Of a DNA stretch of 6,041 nucleotides, positions 1-5,772 are shown one piece after another (the first letter of the stretch is position 1; the number at the start of each line of letters is the position of its first letter). The DNA is from Dysgonamonadaceae bacterium (lineage in GTDB: Bacteria; Bacteroidota; Bacteroidia; Bacteroidales; Azobacteroidaceae). Where the stretch lies: positions 1 through 6,041 of the forward strand of contig JAITAH010000051.1 of NCBI GenBank assembly GCA_031284225.1, read 5' to 3'. The notes beneath the pieces are model-generated. The model ran no database searches. It had not been told where the DNA came from and worked only from the letters and a program-made list of their open reading frames with translations. Both the position numbers and the translations under genes were made by a program.

Positions 1-102
1 CAGCGAAGCGTTTGTTTGAAGCTGCGTAAAAAAAGGAACAATCAGTAACAAAGCGCCGATCAATACCAAGCCGATACCCAGATTTTTTAGAAAAAATTGC
101 AT
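1..102 (-). CDS. Small membrane protein, N-terminal part (cut by window edge)
   Basis: The reverse strand reads from an ATG at 102 to the window edge without a stop, giving 34 codons. The peptide starts MQFFLKNLGIGLVLIGALLL and continues IVPFFTQLQTNASL. Residues about 8-27 form one clear hydrophobic membrane segment, preceded by a single lysine and followed by a polar stretch. This resembles the start of the short membrane proteins of unknown function that are common in Bacteroidota, but the visible part is too short to name a family. It is divergent from the GH88 gene across a long repeat-rich spacer. A promoter-like pair lies just upstream (124-155). The reading frame is likely real because of the initiator ATG, the membrane segment and the promoter spacing; the function is unknown. 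Confidence 0.55.
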   Translation of the reverse strand, partial: MQFFLKNLGIGLVLIGALLLIVPFFTQLQTNASL

Positions 103-123
103 GTTTGATTTCAAAAACAATTA

Positions 124-155
124 CAAAATAAATCAATTTTCGGGGAATTTACAAA
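124..155 (-). promoter_or_regulatory. Possible Bacteroidota-type promoter for the minus-strand membrane protein
   Basis: On the reverse strand TTTG (152-155) is followed after 21 bases by TATTTTG (124-130), close to the Bacteroidota TTTG / TAnnTTTG pattern but one base short in the -7 element. The ATG at 102 would then have a leader of roughly 15-20 bases. The region is AT-rich, so a chance match is possible. Confidence 0.35.
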
Positions 156-186
156 TATTCTTTTGGCAAGGTGCACAAATAAAAAT

Positions 187-470
187 CTAAATTCGAGTTG
201 TATATGGATAATGTTCGTAATACGGCGTCAGGGAGTTTTTAGACGTTCTTTGAATAAAACTAATTTCGGATAAGAAATAGCCGTTTACGGCATATATATC
301 AAGAGAAAATGAATGGACCGGGACACAAATCCAATACGCCGTAGGCGTTGCACAGCAATAGCAATGATAGCGCCGCCATATACGCAAATTTACGATGCGT
401 GTTGTGTTTTTACCGGTTCAATCAATATGAAACCTCTAACGAGGTTTTGCGACGACCAAAATAACGTCGT
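187..470. other. Gene-poor spacer with a series of short hairpins
   Basis: I see no convincing gene here; the 66-codon minus-strand frame at 187-387 has odd composition and no start signals. The stretch holds several short perfect inverted repeats: GCCG/CGGC at 280-291 (loop TTTA), ACGCC/GGCGT at 336-348 (loop GTA), AACCTC/GAGGTT at 431-446 (loop TAAC) and CGACG/CGTCG at 450-469. The last two sit directly before the long inverted repeat at 472-578, so they may belong to the same element. Similar hairpin-rich fragments occur, as far as I remember, as dispersed repeats in Bacteroidota genomes; this was not searched. Confidence 0.4.
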
Positions 471-471
471 G

Positions 472-578
472 TTTCTATTGACATGAATGCCTTGAACGGG
501 CATTATTTAGACAATCCGTGTGTTTTGCAACCTTTTATCCGGCGTCCGACTTGGGTAAGGCATTCCTGTCAATAGAAA
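472..578. repeat. Long inverted repeat, 22-base arms, 63-base spacer
   Basis: The arm at 472-493 (TTTCTATTGACATGAATGCC plus TT) is the reverse complement of 557-578 with one mismatch (484 against 566), so 21 of 22 positions pair. Pairing continues outward imperfectly (467-469 with 581-583). A competing small hairpin, AATGCC/GGCATT at 486-504, lies at the inner edge of the left arm. No open reading frame of note lies between the arms. This could be a miniature inverted-repeat element, the remnant of a larger repeat, or a structured RNA. No flanking direct duplication is obvious to me. The pairing is directly visible; the nature of the element is inference. Confidence 0.65.
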
Positions 579-589
579 GTCGAAGATGT

Positions 590-660
590 CTCAAAAGGTC
601 GATTTCTCGTCATTGCGAACTGCGAGGAACGAAGCAGGAAGCAAACCTCTCCCCTATACG
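590..660. repeat. Fragment resembling a dispersed intergenic repeat
   Basis: The stretch around 608-645 begins CGTCATTGCGAAC and contains GCGAGGAACGAAGC, the wording of dispersed intergenic repeats (CGTCATTGCGAGGAACGAAG-like) that I recall from many bacterial genomes, including Bacteroidota. On the reverse strand it reads as a short peptide containing SSQFAMTRNRPFETSS, a phrase typical of spurious proteins annotated across such repeats. It lies directly beside the long inverted repeat, about 200 bases before the GH88 gene. The resemblance is from memory; copy number in this genome cannot be seen from one window. Confidence 0.4.
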
Positions 661-815
661 GCAAGTTTGAAACGAGGCTCAAATTATTTCTCCACAGATT
701 TCTGCATGAAATGGTTGAGAATAGAAATTCCACAAATAATAAGTTGCCGTTTTTACTTGAAATAAAACGCTTTCCCGTCGCTGTTCTATAAATTTTGCCG
801 GACATTTTTATGGGG

Positions 816-849
816 TCTGCGTATATGTCTGAACTTTTATGTATTTTTG
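816..849 (+). promoter_or_regulatory. Likely promoter of the GH88 gene
   Basis: TATTTTTG at 842-849 matches the Bacteroidota -7 element TAnnTTTG exactly. The best -33 candidate is TCTG at 816-819, 22 bases upstream, which is a weak match. Transcription would start near 855, leaving a leader of about 20 bases before the ATG at 875. Confidence 0.5.
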
Positions 850-874
850 CACCCAAAATTGAAAAATAAATTGT

Positions 875-2092
875 ATGAAAAACATTATTTCCTGTCTGTT
901 GTTGCTTTTATGCACTTCTGTTTACGGACAAAAAGGCGACCCTGCCAAGGTCGTAAAAAAAGGTTTTGATTTTGCCGCTCAGCAGTTAACCCTTGCTTTG
1001 AACGAGACCGAACAGGCGCAGATACTGGCCGCGCCGGAACGAACGAACAAACGCCCGCTTGTTTCCCCAAGAACCCTAAATTCCGACGGGAGTCTGCAAT
1101 TGACTACTGCCGACGACTGGACTTCGGGTTTTTTCCCCGGGGAGCTTTGGCTGATGTACGAATATACAGGGGATCCTAAATGGGAAAAGGCTGCCCGCCT
1201 CCACACCGATCCGCTTGAACGCGAAAAATTGACTCGCAATACGCACGATATGGGTTTCAAAATGTATTGCAGCTTCGGTAACGGTTACCGATTGACGAAA
1301 GATGAAAATTATAAGAATATCCTCCTGCAATCGGCTTATACGCTTATTACTCGCTATCATCCGAAGGTAAAAGCCATCCGGTCGTGGGATTTTAACAGAG
1401 ACCGGTGGCAGTTTCCGGTTATTATCGACAATATGATGAACCTCGAATTGCTGTTTTGGGCGTTTAAGGAAAGCGGGGATTCGACGTTTTACCGGATTGC
1501 GGTCGATCATGCAAATACGACCCTGAAAAATCATTTCCGGGCAGACAACAGCTCCTATCACGTGATTTCTTACGATACGATTACCGGTCAGGTAGAGAAG
1601 CGGAATACCTATCAGGGTTATGCCGACGAATCGGCTTGGGCGCGCGGTCAGGCTTGGGGCGCTTACGGCTTTACGATGTGTTACCGAGAAACTAAAAATC
1701 CGGACTACCTGAAACAGGCGGAAAAGATTGTGAAGTTTATCTTTACAAATCCCAACCTGCCGAAGGATTTGATTCCTTACTGGGATTACAACGACCCGAA
1801 AATACCTTCCGCTCCGCGGGATGTTTCGGCTGCCGCCTGCTTAGCTTCCGCTTTATACGAATTGAGTTCGTATGATAAGAAAAAAGGCGTGCAGTACAAA
1901 AAGTGGGCAAACGCTATCATCAACAACCTCACCGATCATTACCGGGCGACGCCGGGACAAGACCGGGGATTCCTGCTTTTGCATAGCGTTGGCGCCAAAC
2001 CGTTTAATATAGAAGTTGACGTCCCGATCGTCTATGCCGATTATTATTATCTGGAAGCTTTGCTCAGGAAGCGGCAATCGGCGAATCAATAA
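875..2092 (+). CDS. GH88 unsaturated glucuronyl hydrolase, exported
   Basis: This 405-residue protein is a glycoside hydrolase family 88 enzyme. The family removes the 4,5-unsaturated uronic acid from the non-reducing end of oligosaccharides made by polysaccharide lyases (for example from glycosaminoglycans), by hydration of the double bond. Residues 1-18 are a signal peptide with likely cleavage before Gln19, so it acts in the periplasm or outside. Family blocks in order are DDWTSGFFPGELW (80-92), NTHDMGF (122-128), IIDNMMNLELLFWA (183-196), GYADESAWARGQAWGAYGF (248-266), RDVSAAACLASALYEL (315-330) and HSVG followed by EVDVPIVYADYYYLEALL. Asp125 and Asp185 correspond to the two key aspartates of characterised members. 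Length is normal for the family. It stands alone: no lyase, sulfatase or SusC/SusD gene is visible nearby, so the natural substrate cannot be told from context. Confidence 0.93.
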   Translation: MKNIISCLLLLLCTSVYGQKGDPAKVVKKGFDFAAQQLTLALNETEQAQILAAPERTNKRPLVSPRTLNSDGSLQLTTADDWTSGFFPGELWLMYEYTGDPKWEKAARLHTDPLEREKLTRNTHDMGFKMYCSFGNGYRLTKDENYKNILLQSAYTLITRYHPKVKAIRSWDFNRDRWQFPVIIDNMMNLELLFWAFKESGDSTFYRIAVDHANTTLKNHFRADNSSYHVISYDTITGQVEKRNTYQGYADESAWARGQAWGAYGFTMCYRETKNPDYLKQAEKIVKFIFTNPNLPKDLIPYWDYNDPKIPSAPRDVSAAACLASALYELSSYDKKKGVQYKKWANAIINNLTDHYRATPGQDRGFLLLHSVGAKPFNIEVDVPIVYADYYYLEALLRKRQSANQ

Positions 2093-2142
2093 GTCAAAAA
2101 GGCAAGAATGTCGTTCCTCCGAACGGTGGACGTTTTTCTCTG

Positions 2143-2188
2143 ACCGTGCACTGGCGCTCTGAGCCATTCGCACGGTTTACCTTTTTTA
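2143..2188 (+). terminator. Probable rho-independent terminator after the GH88 gene
   Basis: ACCGTGC (2143-2149) pairs perfectly with GCACGGT (2170-2176), with an inner TGGC/GCCA stem (2152-2155 with 2163-2166), and a T-rich run (TTT then CTTTTTT) follows to 2187. It separates the GH88 gene from the lptE promoter. A smaller hairpin, CGTTC/GAACG with loop CTCC, lies at 2112-2125 in the same spacer. Confidence 0.6.
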
Positions 2189-2205
2189 ATTATTCCTGCA
2201 AAATA

Positions 2206-2237
2206 TTGGTAGATTTGTTATAAAAATCATATCTTTG
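2206..2237 (+). promoter_or_regulatory. Likely promoter of the lptE-secG operon
   Basis: TATCTTTG at 2230-2237 matches the Bacteroidota -7 element TAnnTTTG, and TTG at 2206-2208 (ATTG with the base before) lies 21 bases upstream as the -33 element. Transcription would start near 2243, giving a leader of about 20-25 bases before the ATG at 2267. The site lies just after a terminator-like hairpin, so the operon likely starts here. Confidence 0.6.
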
Positions 2238-2266
2238 CAAACGAAACAAGAACAAACTCTTTCGAT

Positions 2267-2794
2267 ATGAACAAAAACAAAGATTGCAGTCGTATCCGAT
2301 CGGCAAACATTCTGTTTGGCGTTTTGTTCCTCGTTTTGTCGGCCTGTTCCATCACCTATTCGTTTCAAGGGGGAAGTTTGAATTACGACATGGTTAAAAC
2401 CATTACGATTCACGAATTTCCCAACCGTACGCCCAATTATCCGCTGCTTTCCCAAGTTTTGGATCAGACTTTGCGAAAACGTTATATCGAACAAACCCGG
2501 CTGGTTCCCGTGAATAACAATGGCGATATCGAAATTGAAGGCGAAATTACCGGTTATAGCATCCAGGGGATGGCCGTAAAAGAAAATTACGAATCGTTGA
2601 CCCGCCTCACCATTACGGTACGGGTAAAATATACCAATAACAAAGAAGCTAACAGTGATATTGATCAAACTTTCTCGGCCTATCAGGAATTTGACGCTGC
2701 GCGTTCCATCGACGAAGTGCAGGACAATCTTGTAACTCAAATTGTAGAAGAACTGGTGGATAAGATTTATAACGAAACGGTAGCTAATTGGTAA
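2267..2794 (+). CDS. lptE: LPS assembly lipoprotein LptE
   Basis: The 175-residue product is the Bacteroidota form of LptE, the outer-membrane lipoprotein that sits inside the LptD barrel and helps place lipopolysaccharide in the outer leaflet. A charged N-terminus and a hydrophobic stretch (about 14-26) lead to the lipobox LSAC with Cys27, after which comes the family-typical SITYSFQGGSL. The mature part shows the family pattern: an EFPNRTPNYPLLSQ block, RYIEQTRLVPVNNNGDIEIE and GEITGYSIQGMAV (about residues 71-105), LTRLTITVRVKYTN, and a C-terminal helix ending in DKIYNETVANW. It is first in a three-gene operon; its stop lies two bases before the next ATG. The family assignment is firm from this pattern, though LptE sequences diverge strongly between phyla. 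Confidence 0.9.
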   Translation: MNKNKDCSRIRSANILFGVLFLVLSACSITYSFQGGSLNYDMVKTITIHEFPNRTPNYPLLSQVLDQTLRKRYIEQTRLVPVNNNGDIEIEGEITGYSIQGMAVKENYESLTRLTITVRVKYTNNKEANSDIDQTFSAYQEFDAARSIDEVQDNLVTQIVEELVDKIYNETVANW

Positions 2795-2796
2795 CG

Positions 2797-3549
2797 ATGC
2801 AGGCAAAAGAACTTACCGGACTAATGAAGGGCGAAATCGCATATACCGAAGATACGCTGTTGCAATTAAAAGCCGTATTGGAAGAATATCCTTATTTTCA
2901 GACTGCGCAATTCTTATACACGCTCCATTTACAGGCGGCTAAAGATAGCCGGTTCAATGCCGAACTGCGCAAATCGGCCTGTTATTCGGGCGACCGGCGT
3001 AATCTGTTTTATCGCATTCAAAGCGCCTTTTTTCATCCGGAGTGGATCAAAAAAATAGAAAAGAGCGACGAATCCGCCGCCAATTCTTCTTTTGAATGGG
3101 TCGATTTCTTCCTGTCCGAACAGGCAACAAAAACAAAAGTTCGCAAGCCGGCGTCCTCGCTTACCGTTTCCGGGCAAACGGTTTCGACCGATTATCTATC
3201 CTATACGCTTTCGGAATCGTCCGATACGGCAACGAATACCGAAACGCCGCCTTTGCAACATCAGGAAGCCATCGACAAGTTCCTGACCGAAAACGAAAAA
3301 GCGCCGATAAAAATTGTTCCGAAGGATGACTCTCCGGACGACGAAACTCCCCCGCCTCCCAACTTGGATATAGTGAACGAAAGTAGCTTTTTTTCGGAAA
3401 CATTGGCCAAAATCTATCTCAAACAAAAAAAATATGCGAAGACATTGGAAATTATCCGTAAATTATATTTGCTTTATCCGGAAAAAAACCGTTACTTTGC
3501 AGACCAAATTCGATTTTTGGAAAAATTAGTTATTAACACAAAAAAATAG
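2797..3549 (+). CDS. Uncharacterised TPR-like protein between lptE and secG
   Basis: The 250-residue protein has no assigned function that I know. The N-terminal part (1-80) is helical with the pattern YPYFQTAQFLYTLHL and SGDRRNLFYRI. The middle (about 108-190) is low in hydrophobic residues, rich in Ser, Thr, Asp and Pro, and ends in a DETPPPP run, so it is probably disordered. The C-terminal 196-229 region (FFSETLAKIYLKQKKYAKTL onward to LYLLYPEK) is one clear tetratricopeptide-like helical pair. No signal peptide is seen, so it is probably cytoplasmic. I chose ATG 2797 over an in-frame TTG at 2788, because the TTG would overlap the end of lptE and ATG is the stronger start. It lies 2 bases after lptE and 8 bases before secG, so all three are surely co-transcribed. 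I recall this gene order from other Bacteroidales, which suggests a link to envelope biogenesis, but that is inference. Confidence 0.88.
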   Translation: MQAKELTGLMKGEIAYTEDTLLQLKAVLEEYPYFQTAQFLYTLHLQAAKDSRFNAELRKSACYSGDRRNLFYRIQSAFFHPEWIKKIEKSDESAANSSFEWVDFFLSEQATKTKVRKPASSLTVSGQTVSTDYLSYTLSESSDTATNTETPPLQHQEAIDKFLTENEKAPIKIVPKDDSPDDETPPPPNLDIVNESSFFSETLAKIYLKQKKYAKTLEIIRKLYLLYPEKNRYFADQIRFLEKLVINTKK

Positions 3550-3557
3550 AATAAAAT

Positions 3558-3902
3558 ATGTACGTTTTTTGTTCGATTGTTATCGTAATTGTTTCTATCT
3601 TATTAGTAGGTGTTGTAGTGATACAAAATTCAAAAGGCGGCGGTTTAGCGGCCGGTTTTGCATCGGCCAATCAGGTAATGGGTGTTCGTAAGACCACCGA
3701 TTCGTTGGAAAAACTCACCTGGTGGTTTGCCGGAATTATTGTAGCTTTCTGTATTGTAGCAACTATTTTCTTACCGCGACAGACGGTTGAAGACGATTCC
3801 GTTATTAAAGAAGATGTTATCGAAACGCTTCCGACTCAGGATATAAACGCGCTTCCTCCGGCGTTTGATCAGGTTCCGGCGGAAGAAGAAGCTGCGGAAT
3901 AA
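3558..3902 (+). CDS. secG: Preprotein translocase subunit SecG
   Basis: The 114-residue protein is SecG, the small accessory subunit of the SecYEG channel that aids SecA-driven export across the inner membrane. Two membrane segments are visible (about 2-22 and 55-73). Between them is the family signature QNSKGGGLAAGFASANQVMG (23-42), followed by RKTTDSLEKLTWW. After the second segment comes a hydrophilic, acidic tail of about 40 residues (EDDSVIKEDVIE, ending VPAEEEAAE), longer than the short end of the E. coli protein but in line with Bacteroidota SecG as I know it. It is the last gene of the operon and is followed by a strong terminator. Confidence 0.95.
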   Translation: MYVFCSIVIVIVSILLVGVVVIQNSKGGGLAAGFASANQVMGVRKTTDSLEKLTWWFAGIIVAFCIVATIFLPRQTVEDDSVIKEDVIETLPTQDINALPPAFDQVPAEEEAAE

Positions 3903-3939
3903 GGCGGTAAACCTTTTTCCTGCAACCGAGGGATGTAAT

Positions 3940-3981
3940 AAAAAACAGGCAAAGGATTTTTAGGTCTTTTGCCTGTTTTTT
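3940..3981. terminator. Strong bidirectional terminator between secG and the phosphatase gene
   Basis: The arms 3940-3956 and 3965-3981 pair over 17 positions with one G-T wobble around an 8-base loop. The core ACAGGCAAA/TTTGCCTGT is flanked by A and T runs. A T run follows on the plus strand and the A run gives a T run on the minus strand, so the same hairpin can end both secG and the convergent phosphatase gene. Confidence 0.9.
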
Positions 3982-4020
3982 TATTTTCGGTCAGGATATT
4001 GTATTCAAACAGAGGGTTGT

Positions 4021-5649
4021 TTACAAGCATTCCCTCAACTCTTGCGGCAAATAAAACGTTTCATTCTTATCCACATAAACCACTACGCTGTTGAGTTGGA
4101 TCGCTTTACCATTCAGCCATACCGTATTTGTATTCGGCCGGATTTCCAGCCGGTTCTTTTTGTTTTTAACTTCCAATACCGGAATGTTGTTTTTCACGGT
4201 AACCGCATACGAATATCCATTAAAAACATCGCTGTGTTTGGCAAAGTAAGCGTCCGTCAGAGCCTCCAGGTTTTCTAATCCTAAGGATCGCCGCAGGTAA
4301 TGATTCAGCTCAATATTCGTATGATGGCCGGTGAGCGGCGTGTTGCGCGGGTCGTAAACCGCTAAAAACACTTCTTCGCCCGTGTGCCCATAGGTGGTGA
4401 AGCCAAAACAAAGATGATTTTGAATGATTTCGGTAACGATTTGGGTCAGTTTAGAACCTTTCATCCGTTCTTCGTCGGAAAGCGAACTGCGGTTGTAATC
4501 GCCGCATTGCAACAACTGATTATACTCGTCGTCCGACAACTGGATACCGGTTAAGTCGTAAGTTACCGCCTTTAACTGCGAGGCGTCGGTCGATTTCAAC
4601 ACATTGATTAATCCTTCGTTGCTGGTTTTAAACCGGACGGCCGGTCCCCAAAGTTGGTCTTTCGTCAACGTAGTATAGCTTTTGCAGCGAGCCGATCCGA
4701 TACTGAATCCGCTGTTGCCGTGATCCGGAACCACAATCACCAAGGTTTCGCCATCGCGTTTCGCAAAATCGAACGCTACGCCGCAAGCTTTGTCGAAGGC
4801 CAGCATATCGGTCATCAAGGCTATAGGATCGTTGGCATGAGCCGCCCAATCCACTTTACTGCCTTCCACCATCAGGAAAAAGCCGTTTTCGTTTTTGGAT
4901 AATTTTTCAATGGCTTTTTGCGTCATTTCCGCCAAAGACGGTTGTTGAGCGGGATCCCGGTCGATATCATACGCCATATCTTTATCGCCGAACAATGCCC
5001 ACATTTTATCGCCCGGATAGGTCCGGAATCCGTTGATATTGTTCAGCATCACACCGTAACCTTCCTTGTTCAGATATTCCTGCCATTCGGCGTTCAAGAT
5101 AGAAACGCCGCCGCCGATCACGACGTCTAACCGGTTATGCACCATCTGCGGGGCAATCCACTCGTATTTGCTCCGACTGTAGCTATGCGCCGAACAGTCG
5201 GCCGGCGTAGCGTGCGGAAATTCGCAAGTAAAAACCAGTCCGGTAGCTTTGTTCTTGACCATCCGGGAAGCCTCCAAGAGCGTTATCAGCGGCTGGTAGG
5301 CACGGTTAGTATCCATCGGCACAATATCGTTGGCCGGATCGGCCGTGGGATACGTAGCAACCCAACCGGCCCGGCTGGGATAGCCCGTCATATAACAGGA
5401 TGTGGTCGGAGCCGAATCGCCAATGGGAGCATTGGACGAATACGTAAGAATCGTTCCACAAAGATAAGGATCGAGATTCAAATGGGTTTGATCGGGCTGT
5501 TGATATCGTTGATACCAACGGGCGGCCGAAACAACCGGCAACGAAGTGCCGTCGGGAATTAAAACAATTACATTTTTTACCGTTTCCTCTGCGATTAAAC
5601 TATTGCCAATGAATAAAAGGAACAGAAATAGAACAGTTATCTTTTTCAT
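4021..5649 (-). CDS. Exported alkaline phosphatase (PhoA superfamily)
   Basis: The 542-residue protein hydrolyses phosphate monoesters outside the cytoplasm. Residues 1-20 are a signal peptide (likely cut after LIA). The metal and active-site residues line up with E. coli PhoA: Asp33 (IPDG), Ser79 of GDSAPTTS as probable nucleophile, Thr148 of HATPAD, Arg159 for phosphate, Glu262, Asp267 and His271 (VEGSKVDWAAHAND), Asp309-His310 (VPDHG) and His422 (YGHTGEEV). His146 and Trp268 stand where E. coli has Asp153 and Lys328, which changes the third metal site. The C-terminal 480-538 part is an added beta-rich region with the pattern VWLNGKAIQL and ETFYLPQEL, somewhat like the small domains named after copper amine oxidase N-termini. 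Natural substrate and phosphate control cannot be read from the sequence. It has its own promoter-like site and converges on secG. Confidence 0.93.
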   Translation of the reverse strand: MKKITVLFLFLLFIGNSLIAEETVKNVIVLIPDGTSLPVVSAARWYQRYQQPDQTHLNLDPYLCGTILTYSSNAPIGDSAPTTSCYMTGYPSRAGWVATYPTADPANDIVPMDTNRAYQPLITLLEASRMVKNKATGLVFTCEFPHATPADCSAHSYSRSKYEWIAPQMVHNRLDVVIGGGVSILNAEWQEYLNKEGYGVMLNNINGFRTYPGDKMWALFGDKDMAYDIDRDPAQQPSLAEMTQKAIEKLSKNENGFFLMVEGSKVDWAAHANDPIALMTDMLAFDKACGVAFDFAKRDGETLVIVVPDHGNSGFSIGSARCKSYTTLTKDQLWGPAVRFKTSNEGLINVLKSTDASQLKAVTYDLTGIQLSDDEYNQLLQCGDYNRSSLSDEERMKGSKLTQIVTEIIQNHLCFGFTTYGHTGEEVFLAVYDPRNTPLTGHHTNIELNHYLRRSLGLENLEALTDAYFAKHSDVFNGYSYAVTVKNNIPVLEVKNKKNRLEIRPNTNTVWLNGKAIQLNSVVVYVDKNETFYLPQELRECL

Positions 5650-5675
5650 ACTTTAAAAAAATTGAATGTCGATTG

Positions 5676-5707
5676 CAAAAGTACATAAAAGTTTGCACTT
5701 ATACATA
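5676..5707 (-). promoter_or_regulatory. Likely promoter of the alkaline phosphatase gene
   Basis: On the reverse strand TACTTTTG (5676-5683) matches the -7 element TAnnTTTG, and TATG (5704-5707) lies 20 bases upstream as a three-of-four match to TTTG. The leader would be about 20 bases, ending in an A/T-rich stretch before the ATG at 5649, as is usual in Bacteroidota, where a strong Shine-Dalgarno sequence is often lacking. I see no convincing phosphate-control box. Confidence 0.55.
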
Positions 5708-5772
5708 GACCCATAATTTTTCTTGCAAAAAAACAGAAGAAAGGCAGCATTAAATTCTCAATTACGTATCTT

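Noticed and set aside
187..387. Minus-strand 66-codon frame in the spacer
   Set aside because: It crosses two of the small hairpins, has unusual composition, no recognisable domain and no promoter or start signal; best read as non-coding.
569..856. Minus-strand 95-codon frame with the phrase SSQFAMTRNRPFETSS
   Set aside because: It runs through the repeat fragment and part of the inverted repeat, and into the GH88 promoter; such peptides are typical false calls on dispersed repeats.
1076..1561. Minus-strand 161-codon frame inside the GH88 gene
   Set aside because: It is fully antisense to a gene with clear family motifs and shows no domain of its own.
2105..2135. Possible second dispersed-repeat fragment with TCGTTCCTCC wording
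   Set aside because: Only a short shared word (GAGGAACGA on the reverse strand) links it to the fragment at 608-645; too little to call a repeat beyond the small hairpin noted there.
1853..2173. Minus-strand 106-codon frame across the GH88 3' end and the terminator
   Set aside because: It covers the terminator hairpin and is antisense to conserved GH88 motifs; no independent support.
2788..2799. TTG at 2788 as start of the TPR-like gene
   Set aside because: It would overlap the last codons of lptE, while an ATG lies nine bases downstream in the same frame, two bases after the lptE stop.
2186..2806. Minus-strand 206-codon frame opposite lptE
   Set aside because: It is longer than lptE, but it crosses the operon promoter, has no family pattern, and the plus-strand frame has a lipobox and LptE features.
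5137..5562. Plus-strand 141-codon frame inside the phosphatase gene
   Set aside because: It is antisense to the phosphatase active-site region; its arginine-rich composition is a by-product of the opposite strand's codon use.
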